A stretch of 64,000 nucleotides of DNA from Paenibacillus silagei (GTDB taxonomy: Bacteria > Bacillota > Bacilli > Paenibacillales > Paenibacillaceae): assembly GCF_017874735.1 (NCBI RefSeq), contig NZ_JAGGLV010000001.1:62001-126000 (forward strand). Direction: 5' to 3'. The notes below the pieces were generated by a model, which was given only the letters and a program-made list of their open reading frames with translations, searched no databases and was not told where the DNA came from. A program made the position numbers and the translations under genes. Below are positions 46,204 to 56,340 of this stretch, piece after piece; the stretch's first letter is position 1; the number at the start of each line of letters is the position of its first letter.

Positions 46204-47436
46204 CTAAGTGCGGTAAGCCGCATTAATCCGCACATAATCATAAGTCAGGTCACAGCCCCAGGCTGTAGCCTGCCCACTGCCGTCTGACAAGGTTACCGTG
46301 ATCAGCACGGTATCGCTTTTTTGCAGATAATGCAGTGCTTGCTCCTCATCAAAAGCCACCGGACGCGATCCGCGCAGCACCTCGATCTCACCCAGCTTAA
46401 TATCTACCCGCTCCGGCGATACCGGAACGCCCGCGCGCCCTACGGCCGCGATAATCCGCCCCCAGTTGGCATCCGCGCCGAAGATCGCCGACTTCACCAG
46501 GCTTGAGCCGACCACGGTCTTGGCAATCGCCGCCGCAGCCTCATCATGTACCGCCCCGTTCACCTGCACCTCAATCAGCTTCGTGGCCCCTTCGCCGTCA
46601 CGGGCAATCGCCATGGCCAGACTCTGGCATACATGGGTGAACGCCGCTGCAAAAGCCTCCCAGTCCGCATGCAGACGCGTCAGCTTCTCATTACCGGCAA
46701 GACCGCTGGCCATCGTGACCAGCATATCGTTCGTACTGGTGTCACCATCAACGGTAATCATATTAAAAGTAGTGTTCGTCGCGCTTCGCAGCAGACTAAG
46801 CAGATCCTCGCCGTCAATGAGCACATCGGTGGTCATGAAGCCCAGCATCGTCGCCATGTTCGGGTGAATCATCCCGGAACCCTTCGCCGCTCCGGCAATC
46901 TTAACCTCAGTACCGCCTACCGTTACTTTTACGCAGCTTTCTTTTTTGACCAGATCGGTTGTCAGAATGGCCTGGCTGAATTCCTCCGCACCGGCAGCGC
47001 CCGCGTTCAGCTTCTCCGGCAGTCCGGCAATTCCGCTGCGCACACAGTCCATCTTCAGCAGTTCCCCAATCACACCTGTGGAAGCGACAGCAACATCCAG
47101 CTCATTCACGCCCAAATAACGGGCAGCCGCCGCACGCATCTCATATGCATCCGCCTCGCCCTGGTCCCCTGTACAGGCATTGGCATTGCCGCTGTTCACA
47201 ATCACCGCCTGCAGCGTTCCGTCCGCCAGACTCTCCCGCGTAACCTTCAGCGGAGCCGCCTGAAACACATTGGTCGTATACACCGCAGCCGCCGTAGCAG
47301 GCACCTCACAGAGAATTGCGCCGAGGTCATTACGCTCAGTTTTTTTGAGACCGCAGTGCAGGCCACCGGAGGTGAAGCCCTTAGGTGCAGTAATACTTCC
47401 GCCTTCTACGACGGTATATAGTGGTTGCTCACTCAT
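46204..47436 (-). CDS. argJ: Glutamate N-acetyltransferase / ornithine acetyltransferase
   Basis: A 410-residue proenzyme of the ArgJ family. The self-cleavage site lies before the Thr in HPNMATMLGF, which becomes the nucleophile of the beta chain. It recycles the acetyl group from N-acetylornithine to glutamate and may also make acetylglutamate from acetyl-CoA; no argA is seen here. The ATG at 47436 lacks a strong ribosome-binding site and begins 22 bases after argC, so coupling is likely. Confidence 0.95.
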   Translation of the reverse strand: MSEQPLYTVVEGGSITAPKGFTSGGLHCGLKKTERNDLGAILCEVPATAAAVYTTNVFQAAPLKVTRESLADGTLQAVIVNSGNANACTGDQGEADAYEMRAAAARYLGVNELDVAVASTGVIGELLKMDCVRSGIAGLPEKLNAGAAGAEEFSQAILTTDLVKKESCVKVTVGGTEVKIAGAAKGSGMIHPNMATMLGFMTTDVLIDGEDLLSLLRSATNTTFNMITVDGDTSTNDMLVTMASGLAGNEKLTRLHADWEAFAAAFTHVCQSLAMAIARDGEGATKLIEVQVNGAVHDEAAAAIAKTVVGSSLVKSAIFGADANWGRIIAAVGRAGVPVSPERVDIKLGEIEVLRGSRPVAFDEEQALHYLQKSDTVLITVTLSDGSGQATAWGCDLTYDYVRINAAYRT

Positions 47437-47458
47437 GATATTGTTTGACCGCTTGCGC

Positions 47459-48514
47459 TTATGGATACACTGGTGTGTAACCAAGCCCGCGGGTTTCCTC
47501 CCATCCCATCATCAAATTGAGGTTCTGAATCGCTTGCCCTGCGGCGCCCTTAACGATATTGTCGATGACCGACACAATGGTAACCCGTCCGGTACGCGAG
47601 TCTGTGGCGAAGCCGATATCGCAGTAATTCGATCCGCTGACTTCCTTCGTCGCCGGAACCACGCCGGGCTCACGCACCCGCACATACGGTCTGCCTGCAT
47701 AATATTTACGATATAAATCTACGAGTTCCTGTTCACTATGTTCGCCATTCAGTCCGGCATACATCGTAGTCATAATCCCCCGGGTCATCGGCACCAGATG
47801 GGTAGTGAAGGTTACGGTAACTTTCTCCCCGGCAATATCGGTAAGCACCTGTTCAATTTCCGGGATATGCTGATGTTTGTTGATTTTGTAGGCTTTGAAG
47901 TTCTCATTGATCTCGGCAAAATGCACCATCAGGCTCGTTCCCCGCCCTGCCCCGGACACCCCGGATTTCGCATCAATAATGATGCTGTCCGGCTTGATCC
48001 AGCCTGCCTCCAGCGCCGGAACCAGCCCCAGCAGCGTAGCTGTCGGGTAACATCCCGGATTCGAGATAAATTCCACTCCGGCCGCACGTTCGCCGTACAC
48101 CTCGCATAACCCGTATACCGCCTGCTCCAGATACGCTGCCGGAGGAGCCGGATGCTTATACCACTGCTCATACTCCGCACCATCCTTGAGCCGGAAGTCC
48201 CCCGACAGATCGACAACCTTGAGTCCTGCCTCAAGCAGCCCGGGCACCAGCTTCGCACTCACTCCTGAAGGGGTAGCAGTGAATACAACATCCGCTCTGC
48301 TTGCAATCTCTGCTGCATCTACACCATCCAGCTTACGCTGCACCACTCCCGTGAGATGCGGAAAACCCTCCTCAATCGGCGCACCCGCACTCGAAGAGGA
48401 AATCACTGAAGTAATCTCTATATCAGGGTGGCTCTGCAGCAGCCTGATCAGCTCCACGCCCCCATAACCCGTTGATCCGACAATCGCCGCTCTCAGCTTG
48501 TCTGTCACTGTCAT
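47459..48514 (-). CDS. argC: N-acetyl-gamma-glutamyl-phosphate reductase
   Basis: A 351-residue dehydrogenase with the NAD(P)-binding start AAIVGSTGYGGVELIRLL and the catalytic Cys in FISNPGCYPTAT. It reduces acetylglutamyl phosphate to the semialdehyde. It is the first gene of argCJBDF. I prefer the ATG at 48514 behind GGGAAGCGGGG; an ATG at 48553 would add 13 charged residues and cannot be excluded. Confidence 0.95.
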   Translation of the reverse strand: MTVTDKLRAAIVGSTGYGGVELIRLLQSHPDIEITSVISSSSAGAPIEEGFPHLTGVVQRKLDGVDAAEIASRADVVFTATPSGVSAKLVPGLLEAGLKVVDLSGDFRLKDGAEYEQWYKHPAPPAAYLEQAVYGLCEVYGERAAGVEFISNPGCYPTATLLGLVPALEAGWIKPDSIIIDAKSGVSGAGRGTSLMVHFAEINENFKAYKINKHQHIPEIEQVLTDIAGEKVTVTFTTHLVPMTRGIMTTMYAGLNGEHSEQELVDLYRKYYAGRPYVRVREPGVVPATKEVSGSNYCDIGFATDSRTGRVTIVSVIDNIVKGAAGQAIQNLNLMMGWEETRGLGYTPVYP

Positions 48515-48579
48515 CCCCGCTTCCCGTTTCTCATTTCTATCATTATCGCTCATGCATAACCGTCCTGCAAATATGTATT

Positions 48580-48608
48580 ATTATACGACCGAATTAATAT
48601 AAATACAA
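48580..48608 (-). promoter_or_regulatory. Promoter of the argCJBDF operon
   Basis: On the minus strand TTGTAT (48608-48603) and a perfect TATAAT (48585-48580) are 17 bases apart. A TGAATAAA-like sequence about 20 bases further upstream (48621-48630) weakly resembles half an ArgR box; that part is tentative. Confidence 0.6.
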
Positions 48609-48680
48609 CACGTTGCGTTAACTTTATTCAGCTGGCGCACAAGAAGAAACGCAGGGTTATCCTATTCACTACAATATATC

Positions 48681-48725
48681 AAAAGAAGCGCAGAGCCCCC
48701 TTAAGGGAGTCTACGCTTCTCTTTT
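48681..48725 (-). terminator. Terminator of the yitT-like gene
   Basis: On the minus strand AGAAGCGTAGACTCCC pairs with GGGGGCTCTGCGCTTCT around TTAA, followed by TTTT. The left arm overlaps the stop codon of the gene. Confidence 0.78.
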
Positions 48726-49595
48726 AAACCCTTCGCCCAGCACTTCGTGAGCCTCCGTAATAATGACAAAAGCACTCGGGTCCACCGAGCGGACGATCGC
48801 CTTCAGCCTGGTGATTTCATTCTGGCCTACTACGACCATCAGCACCGTACGGTTGTCACCGGTATAGCCGCCTTGCGCATTCAGCTTGGTCAGCCCGCGG
48901 TCCAGATCATTCAGAATCGCCTGCGAGATGTCCTCTGTGTGATCCGAGATGATATACGCCACCTTCGTGGTGCTGAAGCCCACCTCCAGCGCGTTGATCA
49001 CCCGGCCGGTGACGAACAGCCCGATCAGTGCATACATCGCCTGCTCCATTCCCAGCACAAAAGCCGCCAAGGTAATCACCGTACCATCCAGCAGCACGAC
49101 AGACAGCGAGAAGCTGAAGCCGGTTAGCTTTTGAATAATCTGTGCCGCAATGGTCAGTCCGCCCGTAGAGCCGCGCCCCCGGAAGACGAGGCCCAGACCG
49201 AGACCCACACCAATTCCTCCATAGATCGAAGCCAGGAGCGGATTCGTGGTCGGCACAGGCCCGTCCTTCGTCAGGAAGATAAACAGCGGCAGCACAAAGC
49301 TGCCTAAGAGAGAGCGGATACCGTACTGTTTGCCGAGAAAGATCACACCGAGAATGAAGAGCGGAATATTAAGCGCCCACTGGGTAAAAGCAGGCTCTGC
49401 CCCAAACCAGGCCTCAGCCAGCACCGACAGCCCCGACACCCCGCCGGATGCAATCCGGTTCGGGAGGAAGAACAGGTTGAACGCCAGCCCGGTGATCAGC
49501 GAGCCGATCAGAATAAGCGCAATGTCCACCGTATGACGCAGCGGTCCGTTCAAGGGAATGAGCGGAGGTTTGTTGCGTGAATTGATTTTTTGCAT
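48711..49595 (-). CDS. YitT family membrane protein (DUF161/DUF2179)
   Basis: A 294-residue protein with five to six membrane segments in the first 200 residues (FFLPNRIASGGVSGLSVL, GIGVGLGLGLVFRGRGSTGG). A cytoplasmic DUF2179 domain of about 80 residues follows (GYTGDNRTVLMVVV). The YitT family is widespread in bacilli in several copies, and its transport role is not settled. I chose the ATG at 49595 after AAAGGAG; the apparent ribosome-binding site further upstream belongs to the prfB terminator. Confidence 0.88.
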   Translation of the reverse strand: MQKINSRNKPPLIPLNGPLRHTVDIALILIGSLITGLAFNLFFLPNRIASGGVSGLSVLAEAWFGAEPAFTQWALNIPLFILGVIFLGKQYGIRSLLGSFVLPLFIFLTKDGPVPTTNPLLASIYGGIGVGLGLGLVFRGRGSTGGLTIAAQIIQKLTGFSFSLSVVLLDGTVITLAAFVLGMEQAMYALIGLFVTGRVINALEVGFSTTKVAYIISDHTEDISQAILNDLDRGLTKLNAQGGYTGDNRTVLMVVVGQNEITRLKAIVRSVDPSAFVIITEAHEVLGEGFKREA

Positions 49596-49623
49596 GGTTG
49601 GCCGGTCTCCTTTATGTTCAGAC

Positions 49624-49659
49624 AAAAATTCCTACACCTCCGAAGACGCGTAGGAATTT
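49624..49659 (-). terminator. Terminator of prfB
   Basis: On the minus strand AAATTCCTAC and GTAGGAATTT pair around a 14-base loop, and the stem runs into TTTTT. It lies 8 bases after the prfB stop codon. Confidence 0.8.
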
Positions 49660-49667
49660 GATTACTT

Positions 49668-50781
49668 TTATTCAGCTTCCGTCTTGATCTGGCTCCGCAG
49701 ATACCCGTCAATGAACCCGTCCAGATCGCCGTCCATTACCGCTCCAACATTGCCTGTCTCTACAGAAGTGCGGTGATCCTTCACCATGCTGTAAGGATGG
49801 AATACGTAGGAACGAATCTGGCTGCCCCAGGCAATCTCGGATTGTTCCCCGCGGATCTCGTCCAGATGTGCCTGCTGCTCCTGAATTTTACGCTCATAGA
49901 GCTTGGAACGCAGCATCTTCATCGCCTGCTCCCGGTTCTTGATCTGTGAACGCTCATTCTGACAGGTAACCACCACGCCGGTTGGCATATGCGTAATCCG
50001 CACCGCCGAATCGGTTGTATTGATGTGCTGACCGCCCGCGCCGCTGGCCCGGTACGTATCAATCTTCAGGTCTTCCGTACGGATATCCACCTCGACGTCG
50101 TCAGCAATCTCCGGTACCACATCGCAGGATACGAAGGAGGTATGACGTCTGCCAGAGGAGTCAAAAGGCGAAATCCGCACCAGCCGGTGCACGCCCTTCT
50201 CTGCCTTGAGGTACCCATATACATTGTGGCCCTTAATTAACAAAGTTACACTCTTGATTCCCGCTTCATCGCCCGGCAGATAATCCAGCACATCGACCTT
50301 GAAGCCCCGCTTCTCCGCCCAGCGTGTGTACATGCGCAGCAGCATTTGGCCCCAGTCTTGGGATTCCGTGCCGCCTGCCCCTGGATGGAGCTCCAGAATG
50401 GCATTCAGCTTATCGTAAGGCTGATTGAGCAGCAGCTGCAGCTCGAACTCATCCACTCTGGCACTTATACTGCGGATCGTTCCGGCGATCTCCCCGGCCA
50501 GTGCGTCGTCGCCTTCCTCATCGGCCAGCTCCGCCATCATGGCAGCATCGTCATAATCCTGCTGGAGCTTCTCAAATTGATCAACCACCGACTTCACGGC
50601 ATTCATCTCGCCAATCACGCTCTGCGCCTGATCGGGATCATCCCAGAACCCGGGAGCCGCCATCTTCTCTTCGAAGTTCGCTATCATCTCCAGCTTCAGG
50701 TCTAAGTCAAAGTGACCCCCTAAGGTTGGTTAATTTCTTGCCCATTTCACGCAGGTCCTGCTTCACATTAGGATCGATCAA
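49668..50781 (-). CDS. prfB: Peptide chain release factor 2 with programmed +1 frameshift
   Basis: RF2 of 370 residues made from two frames. The first 24 codons run from a TTG at 50781 (behind AAAGGTGAT) to an in-frame TGA at 50709, in the context AGGGGG-TCA-CTT-TGA-C. A +1 shift at CTT continues as [14 protein letters not shown] to the end. The internal Shine-Dalgarno AGGGGG and slippery CTT-TGA are the classic RF2 autoregulation site. The main part has the stop-codon motif SPF (ISPFDSSG) and the GGQ motif ([14 protein letters not shown]). It releases peptides at UGA and UAA. Without the shift only a 24-residue peptide is made. Confidence 0.96.
50706..50721 (-). promoter_or_regulatory. RF2 programmed frameshift site
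   Basis: On the minus strand the site reads AGGGGGTCACTTTGAC: an internal Shine-Dalgarno, three bases, the slippery codon CTT and the stop TGA followed by C. Low RF2 slows termination and favours the shift. Confidence 0.93.
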
Positions 50782-50919
50782 TTGGATCACATCACCTTTC
50801 ATAATTGAATATTGCGCCGGGCTGCCGGTTTGGACTTACCGGTATGGACGGCCATCTATGCTGCTGTCGCTTCGCTTCAGCTGCTACATGGCCAGGTGTA
50901 CGCCGTAACTGCGGGAAAT

Positions 50920-51023
50920 GTTTGGACTTTCGACCGCTGTTGTGCCCAGATTCATTGATTATACCGCATAGCGGATAAAATCCGGGCACAAAGGCGGACG
51001 CTACCGCTCCTGCAGTTCCAAAC
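50920..51023. repeat. Structured dispersed element, copy 2
   Basis: This 104-base copy has the closing arms GTTTGGA and TCCAAAC, the stem TGTGCCC (50941-50947) with GGGCACA (50984-50990), and a central CCGC/GCGG hairpin. The remainder of the 509-base space between prfB and secA holds the secA terminator and no gene. Confidence 0.75.
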
Positions 51024-51110
51024 TTTCCCTCCGTTACTTCCACCTCAGCCATAAAACATCTGAACATTCCCGTCAGCCGCACAGCTGTGCATCCGGACCA
51101 CTCCAAGCCC

Positions 51111-51174
51111 AAAAAAGCAGCCGGGCCGCAAACGGGGAGTCCCCCGGGCCCAGCCGCTTTTTATTGTCATTATA
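51111..51174 (-). terminator. Terminator downstream of secA
   Basis: On the minus strand AAAGCGGCTGGGCC pairs with GGCCCGGCTGCTTT with a GC-rich inner hairpin, followed by TTTTTT. It is about 120 bases past the secA stop. Confidence 0.72.
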
Positions 51175-51290
51175 ACCTAAGTGCAAGTGCACAAAACAGG
51201 AAGTACGATCGGGTGAAAGGTACTCGCAGCTTAACGCCTGCTCATTATTTCACCAGACAGTAAATCAGCTAGCATTAGCTCTACTATATC

Positions 51291-53795
51291 TTACGCCTGG
51301 CCGTGGCAGTTCTTATACTTCTTGCCGCTGCCGCATGGGCACGGATCGTTACGGCCAACTGTAGATTCCACATGCACCGGACGCTTCTCAGCAGGCTCTG
51401 CGTTGGTGGAGATCTTGTCTTCCTCCACTACCGATTGGCGCTCCTGATTCGTCTCGATGTGCGCCTTCATAATGTAGGTCGCCACTTCCTCCTGAATGTT
51501 CGCTGTCATGGCGTTGAACATCTCGAAGCCCTCGAATTGGTATTCGCGCAGCGGATCGGTACCGCCGTAAGCACGGAGGTGAATCCCCTGACGAAGCTGA
51601 TCCATGGCGTCGATATGATCCATCCATTTGCTGTCTACGGAGCGAAGCACAATAACCTTCTCGAATTCACGTACCAGCTCAGAGCCAAGACGCTCTTCAC
51701 GTGCAGAATACTTCTCAAGTACACGGGCGAAGATGAATTCGATCATTTCATCTACTTCTTTGCCCCACAGATCATCGCGGGTCAGCTCATTTTCTTCCAA
51801 AAGCTTGCTGTTCACATAATCCGCAACCTCTTGCAGCTCCCAGTTCTCCGGGATATCGTCACTGCAGTGTGCATTCACAATACGGTCGATAACCGGCTTG
51901 ATCATTTCCACTACGATGTCTTTGATATTGTCCGACTCCAGAATTTCGCGGCGCTGCTTGTAGATAATCTCACGCTGCTGGTTCATGACGTCATCGTATT
52001 GCAATACGACTTTTCGGATGTCGAAGTTATTGCCTTCTACCCGCTTCTGGGCAGATTCAACAGCCTTGGTAATCATACGGCTCTCAATCGGCTGATCTTC
52101 CTCGAATCCAAGACGGTCCATCATGTTCAGCACATTGTCCGCACCGAAGCGCTTCATCAGCTCATCACCTAGGGACAGATAGAACTGTGTCGAACCCGGG
52201 TCGCCCTGGCGTCCGGCACGGCCGCGAAGCTGGTTATCAATCCGGCGTGATTCATGGCGTTCTGTACCAATAATATGCAAGCCTCCAACATCGGTTACCC
52301 CTTCGCCCAGTACGATATCCGTACCGCGTCCAGCCATGTTCGTGGCAATCGTTACGGTTCCCGGCTGACCGGCATAAGAGATAATTTCGGCTTCTGCCGC
52401 ATGATGCTTCGCATTCAGCACCTGGTGTCTTACACCCTTACGCTTCAGCATTTCAGATACGCGTTCAGAGTTCTCAATCGATACCGTACCTACCAGCACC
52501 GGCTGATTCTTCTTGTGGCGTTCCACAATTTCAGCGACAACAGCGTTGAACTTGCCGTTTTCACTTTTGTAGACCACATCCGGCATATCAATACGCTGAT
52601 TCGGCTTATTCGTAGGAACCTGAAGAACCTCAAGACCATAGATCTTCTTGAATTCCTCTTCTTCCGTCTTCGCAGTACCCGTCATGCCGCCTAGCTTGCG
52701 GTACATCCGGAAGTAGTTCTGGAAGGTGATGGTAGCCAGCGTCATACTCTCATTCTGGACTTCAATCTCTTCCTTCGCTTCAATAGCCTGGTGCAGCCCG
52801 TCGCTGTAACGGCGTCCCTGCATCAGACGGCCGGTGAACTCATCGACGATCATAACCTCGTCTTCATTCACCACATAATCGACATCCCGGCGCATAATAG
52901 CGTTCGCCTTCAAGGCCTGTACAATATGATGGTTCAAGGTAACATGGCTATGGTCATACAGATTCTCTATCCCAAAAGCACGCTCAGCCGTAGCCACGCC
53001 CTTCTCGGTAAGCGCTACAGACTTCACCTTGATATCCACGGTGTAATCCTCTTCGGCAGTGAGCTTCTTCACGAAACGGTCTGCTGCATAATACAGCTCT
53101 GTCGATTTCTCAGCCTGGCCGGAGATGATCAGAGGGGTCCGTGCTTCATCAATAAGGATGGAATCGACTTCGTCAATAATACAGAAGTAGAGCGGGCGCT
53201 GTACCATCTGTTCCTTATAGAGCACCATGTTGTCGCGCAGATAGTCGAACCCGAATTCATTATTCGTGCCGTACGTAATATCGCAGGCATATGCCGCTTG
53301 TTTATCATTATGGTCCATGCCGTTCAGGTTCACCCCAACGCTCATGCCCAGAAAGTTATAGATTTGTCCCATTTGCGCACTGTCGCGCTGAGCCAGATAA
53401 TCATTTACGGTGACGACATGCACGCCTTTACCCAGCAGCGCATTCAAATACACCGGCAGCGTTCCAACCAGTGTCTTGCCTTCCCCGGTCTTCATCTCGG
53501 AGATCCGGCCTTCATGCAGCGCCATACCCCCAACCAGCTGAACGTCAAAATGCCGCATGCCCAGCGTCCGTTTGGAAGCTTCGCGTACGGTAGCAAAGGC
53601 CTCAGGAAGAATCTCTTCCAGGGTCTCACCTTTCTCAATACGGGCGCGGAATTCCGCTGTCTTCGCCTGCAGCTCTTCATCCGTAAGCGATACGAAATCC
53701 GGCTCCAGCCCATTAATTACTTCGACCGTCTTCATGAGACGTTTGACATCCCGTTCATTAGTGTCGCCAAATATTTTCTTAACAAGTCCTAGCAT
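51291..53795 (-). CDS. secA: Preprotein translocase ATPase SecA
   Basis: An 834-residue motor of typical Gram-positive SecA length. It has Walker [10 protein letters not shown], the DEAD-type box [11 protein letters not shown], the second ATPase region with NMAGRGTDI and [13 protein letters not shown], and a C-terminal SEC-C zinc motif [14 protein letters not shown]. It drives secretion through SecYEG at the membrane. Gene order hpf-secA-prfB is as in B. subtilis. Confidence 0.98.
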   Translation of the reverse strand: MLGLVKKIFGDTNERDVKRLMKTVEVINGLEPDFVSLTDEELQAKTAEFRARIEKGETLEEILPEAFATVREASKRTLGMRHFDVQLVGGMALHEGRISEMKTGEGKTLVGTLPVYLNALLGKGVHVVTVNDYLAQRDSAQMGQIYNFLGMSVGVNLNGMDHNDKQAAYACDITYGTNNEFGFDYLRDNMVLYKEQMVQRPLYFCIIDEVDSILIDEARTPLIISGQAEKSTELYYAADRFVKKLTAEEDYTVDIKVKSVALTEKGVATAERAFGIENLYDHSHVTLNHHIVQALKANAIMRRDVDYVVNEDEVMIVDEFTGRLMQGRRYSDGLHQAIEAKEEIEVQNESMTLATITFQNYFRMYRKLGGMTGTAKTEEEEFKKIYGLEVLQVPTNKPNQRIDMPDVVYKSENGKFNAVVAEIVERHKKNQPVLVGTVSIENSERVSEMLKRKGVRHQVLNAKHHAAEAEIISYAGQPGTVTIATNMAGRGTDIVLGEGVTDVGGLHIIGTERHESRRIDNQLRGRAGRQGDPGSTQFYLSLGDELMKRFGADNVLNMMDRLGFEEDQPIESRMITKAVESAQKRVEGNNFDIRKVVLQYDDVMNQQREIIYKQRREILESDNIKDIVVEMIKPVIDRIVNAHCSDDIPENWELQEVADYVNSKLLEENELTRDDLWGKEVDEMIEFIFARVLEKYSAREERLGSELVREFEKVIVLRSVDSKWMDHIDAMDQLRQGIHLRAYGGTDPLREYQFEGFEMFNAMTANIQEEVATYIMKAHIETNQERQSVVEEDKISTNAEPAEKRPVHVESTVGRNDPCPCGSGKKYKNCHGQA

Positions 53796-54009
53796 GGTTA
53801 ACCCCTTTCATGCAACACAGATGGTGGAACCGAGCCCATCCTCATAGATTGAAAGGGCCATATATGATTTCGATTCCGCTGCTTCATAAATTGTAACAGT
53901 TTGTAAGAGAAGCCGCAATACAAGCCGCCCTAACCTTATTCTGTATAATCCCCTTACATGAGGACAGATGATGGCATTTTAATGAAACTTCTATATATAC
54001 GCACAAGAG

Positions 54010-54034
54010 CCCTATTCGCTTCAGGCGAATAGGG
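54010..54034. other. Perfect 10-bp hairpin between hpf and secA
   Basis: CCCTATTCGC and GCGAATAGGG flank a five-base loop. No T-run follows on either strand, so it is a weak terminator at best, or an RNA processing or regulatory element. The rest of the 308-base space holds no gene that I can see. Confidence 0.5.
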
Positions 54035-54103
54035 ACTCGTCTAATTGTCCACGTTAGGCTGAACCGAAGCCCTTGCTTATTCCAACAATTCCCGGTCCAC
54101 AGG

Positions 54104-54661
54104 TTAGTTCTGCTCGATCAGACCGTACTTGCCGTCATCGCGTTTGTAAACTACGCTCACTTCGGAAGTGTCAATGTTGGAGAACACGAAGAACGTATGT
54201 CCAATCATGTTCATTTGCAGAATCGCTTCTTCCACATCCATAGGCTTCAAGGTGAACCGTTTGTTCCGCACAACCTCAAGATCATCATAATCCTGTTCCT
54301 GCTCTTCAACAGCTACGGCGCTGCCCGAACCTTCAACGAACAAGGTCTTCAGGCTGCCTTCCTGACGGAACTTGCGATTAAGCTTAGTCTTGTGCTTGCG
54401 GATCTGACGTTCCAGCTTGTCCACTACGGCATCGATGGATGCATACATATCATCGCTGCGGTCTTCCGCACGAAGCGTCACACCAGCTAGAGGAATTGTC
54501 ACTTCCACCGTATGAAGGCCGCGAACGACGCCAAGCGTCACATATCCTTCAGAGGTAGGGGGTGCTTCGAAATACTTCTCAAGTCTGCTGAGCTTCTTAT
54601 CAACATAGTCTCTCAAAGCGTCGGTCACTTCAATTTGTTGACCTCGAATGCTGAATTTCAT
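54104..54661 (-). CDS. hpf: Ribosome hibernation promoting factor, long form
   Basis: A 185-residue protein with the N-terminal ribosome-binding domain (MKFSIRGQQIEVTDALRDYV to about residue 100). A linker and a C-terminal dimerisation domain of about 60 residues follow (VVRNKRFTLKPMDVEEAILQMNMIGHTFFVF). Long HPF joins two 70S ribosomes into inactive 100S dimers in stationary phase. Position upstream of secA matches B. subtilis yvyD/hpf. A GGAGG-type site precedes the ATG. Confidence 0.97.
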   Translation of the reverse strand: MKFSIRGQQIEVTDALRDYVDKKLSRLEKYFEAPPTSEGYVTLGVVRGLHTVEVTIPLAGVTLRAEDRSDDMYASIDAVVDKLERQIRKHKTKLNRKFRQEGSLKTLFVEGSGSAVAVEEQEQDYDDLEVVRNKRFTLKPMDVEEAILQMNMIGHTFFVFSNIDTSEVSVVYKRDDGKYGLIEQN

Positions 54662-54784
54662 AAGGCACTCCTCCTTTGTTTACTTTTCCATTATAGCAAA
54701 TTGTCAGGGCTAAGTAAAAAACAAATCATGACAGACTTTACATTCACCTAACAATAGATGTAACAGACCTGCCGTAACAACAAA

Positions 54785-54822
54785 CGGCCCGGCTCGAGCA
54801 TAATGCCGCCCTCGCCGGACCG
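54785..54822 (-). terminator. Probable terminator of the SLH protein gene
   Basis: On the minus strand CGGTCCGGC pairs with GCCGGGCCG (one mismatch), followed by TTTGTTGTT. It lies about 65 bases after the stop codon. Confidence 0.55.
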
Positions 54823-54885
54823 AATACTGATTGCTGTATTATTTCACGCTGAAGCCTGGATTATGAATGATTTCATTCATCAAGA

Positions 54886-56340
54886 TTACTGATTAGTGTG
54901 AATACGCAGAAGCTCTACAGGTGACAAGGTACCATTAGAATCTGTGATAAAGAAGACTTTGTACGCTGTATTGGCAGTGAGTCCAGTCAGGTTAATGCTG
55001 TGTTTCACAACTGGACTGCCTGAGATTGTACCAGCCCAAGGCCCCATTAATGTAGCACCTGTACTGTTCTGCCCTTGGGAAATCTGTAATGCAGTTGGAT
55101 CAGCTTCTGTTGCCTTAACCACCACATATTTCAGAGGGGTTACTGGTGTACCCGTCTGCCCGTAAGAAGCATATACATCGGCAGTCGCCGTTGTTACATT
55201 GGTGATCCCAACCTGAGCGACCGACCATGCGCTGCCTGGTGCTGTTTTCAATTGAAGCGGCGTTACGCCGGACCAGTTACCAGAAGCGTCAGCCAGGGCA
55301 ACATAAACGGTATAATCCGTATTTGCAGTCAGACCATACACCGAGAAAGCAACGGATGTGCCGCCAGTAGCCGCAACTTGGCCGAAATGAACGCCTGCTG
55401 TTGTAGCATTAATCAGTCCGTCTTTCACTTGTGCTGCAGTTGGTGCGGTTACGTTCATGCTGTATGGAGCAACTACATAATACACGGCTCCTGTTACAGA
55501 AGGCGTAACATATACATCAGCGGTAACAGAACCTACATGGCCGTAAGTCACGTTGCTTACAGACGGCAAGGTAACGCTACCGCCTCCTCCACCACCGCCT
55601 CCTCCGCCAGTGCCGCCACCACTACCGCCGCCAGGAGCTGGAGTAGCTGTTGGGCTGGTGCTTGGCACAGGTGTTGCAGAAGGAGCTGGTGTTGCTGTCG
55701 GTGCTGGTGTAGGCGTTACTCCGCCTGTAGCCGGCTTATGCACAACTGAGTTGCTTATAATTCCCACCGCTTCGGCACGGGTAAGGGATTTCTTCGGACC
55801 GAAGGTTCCGTCAGGATAACCGTTAATGATCTTCTTCTCAGCCGCTGAGGCTACGGCCACCTTGGCCCATGCCGCGATCTGAGCATTATCCTTGAACTTA
55901 AGCGGAGTAGAGCTTGTACTCAGCTTAAGCAGCTTGGCAGCAATAACTGCTGCTTCCTGCCGGGTGAGCGGGTTGTTGGCCCGGAAGGTATTATTCTCAT
56001 ACCCGCCAATATAACCGGCCTTCACAGCTTTAGCCACTTCACTGTAGACCCAATTGGATTTTTTCACATCCGTGAAGTTAAGAGTAGCTGCTTCGGTGAA
56101 CCCGAACAGACGATTTATCAGTGCCACATATTCACCACGGGTAATTGCCTTATTCGGCTTAACCGTTCCGTCAGGATAACCACCCAGGTATCCTTTATCC
56201 AGCCAGCTCTGCAGTTGCTTCTGCGCCCAGTGTCCTTGAATATCCTTAGGTGCAGGCGCTGCGGACACACTTCCCAGTGATCCAAGCAGCATTGAAATAC
56301 CAAGTACTCCGGCCGTAAGGCCACGCCACAATTTCTTCAT
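54886..56340 (-). CDS. S-layer homology (SLH) domain surface protein
   Basis: A 484-residue secreted protein with a signal peptide (cleavage near VSA-A, about residue 28). Three SLH domains cover about 30-205 and contain ITRGEYVALINR, LTRQEAAVIAAK and LTRAEAVGIIS. A Pro/Thr/Ala linker and a tract of ten Gly follow, then two fibronectin-like domains (about 265-375 and 380-480). SLH triplets bind pyruvylated secondary cell-wall polymer, so it is displayed on the surface; the distal domains may bind a partner. I chose the second ATG (56340); the first, at 56352, abuts AGGAGG. Confidence 0.9.
   Translation of the reverse strand: MKKLWRGLTAGVLGISMLLGSLGSVSAAPAPKDIQGHWAQKQLQSWLDKGYLGGYPDGTVKPNKAITRGEYVALINRLFGFTEAATLNFTDVKKSNWVYSEVAKAVKAGYIGGYENNTFRANNPLTRQEAAVIAAKLLKLSTSSTPLKFKDNAQIAAWAKVAVASAAEKKIINGYPDGTFGPKKSLTRAEAVGIISNSVVHKPATGGVTPTPAPTATPAPSATPVPSTSPTATPAPGGGSGGGTGGGGGGGGGGSVTLPSVSNVTYGHVGSVTADVYVTPSVTGAVYYVVAPYSMNVTAPTAAQVKDGLINATTAGVHFGQVAATGGTSVAFSVYGLTANTDYTVYVALADASGNWSGVTPLQLKTAPGSAWSVAQVGITNVTTATADVYASYGQTGTPVTPLKYVVVKATEADPTALQISQGQNSTGATLMGPWAGTISGSPVVKHSINLTGLTANTAYKVFFITDSNGTLSPVELLRIHTNQ

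Noticed and set aside
52791..53792. 333-codon frame opposite secA
   Set aside because: Antisense shadow of a highly conserved gene.
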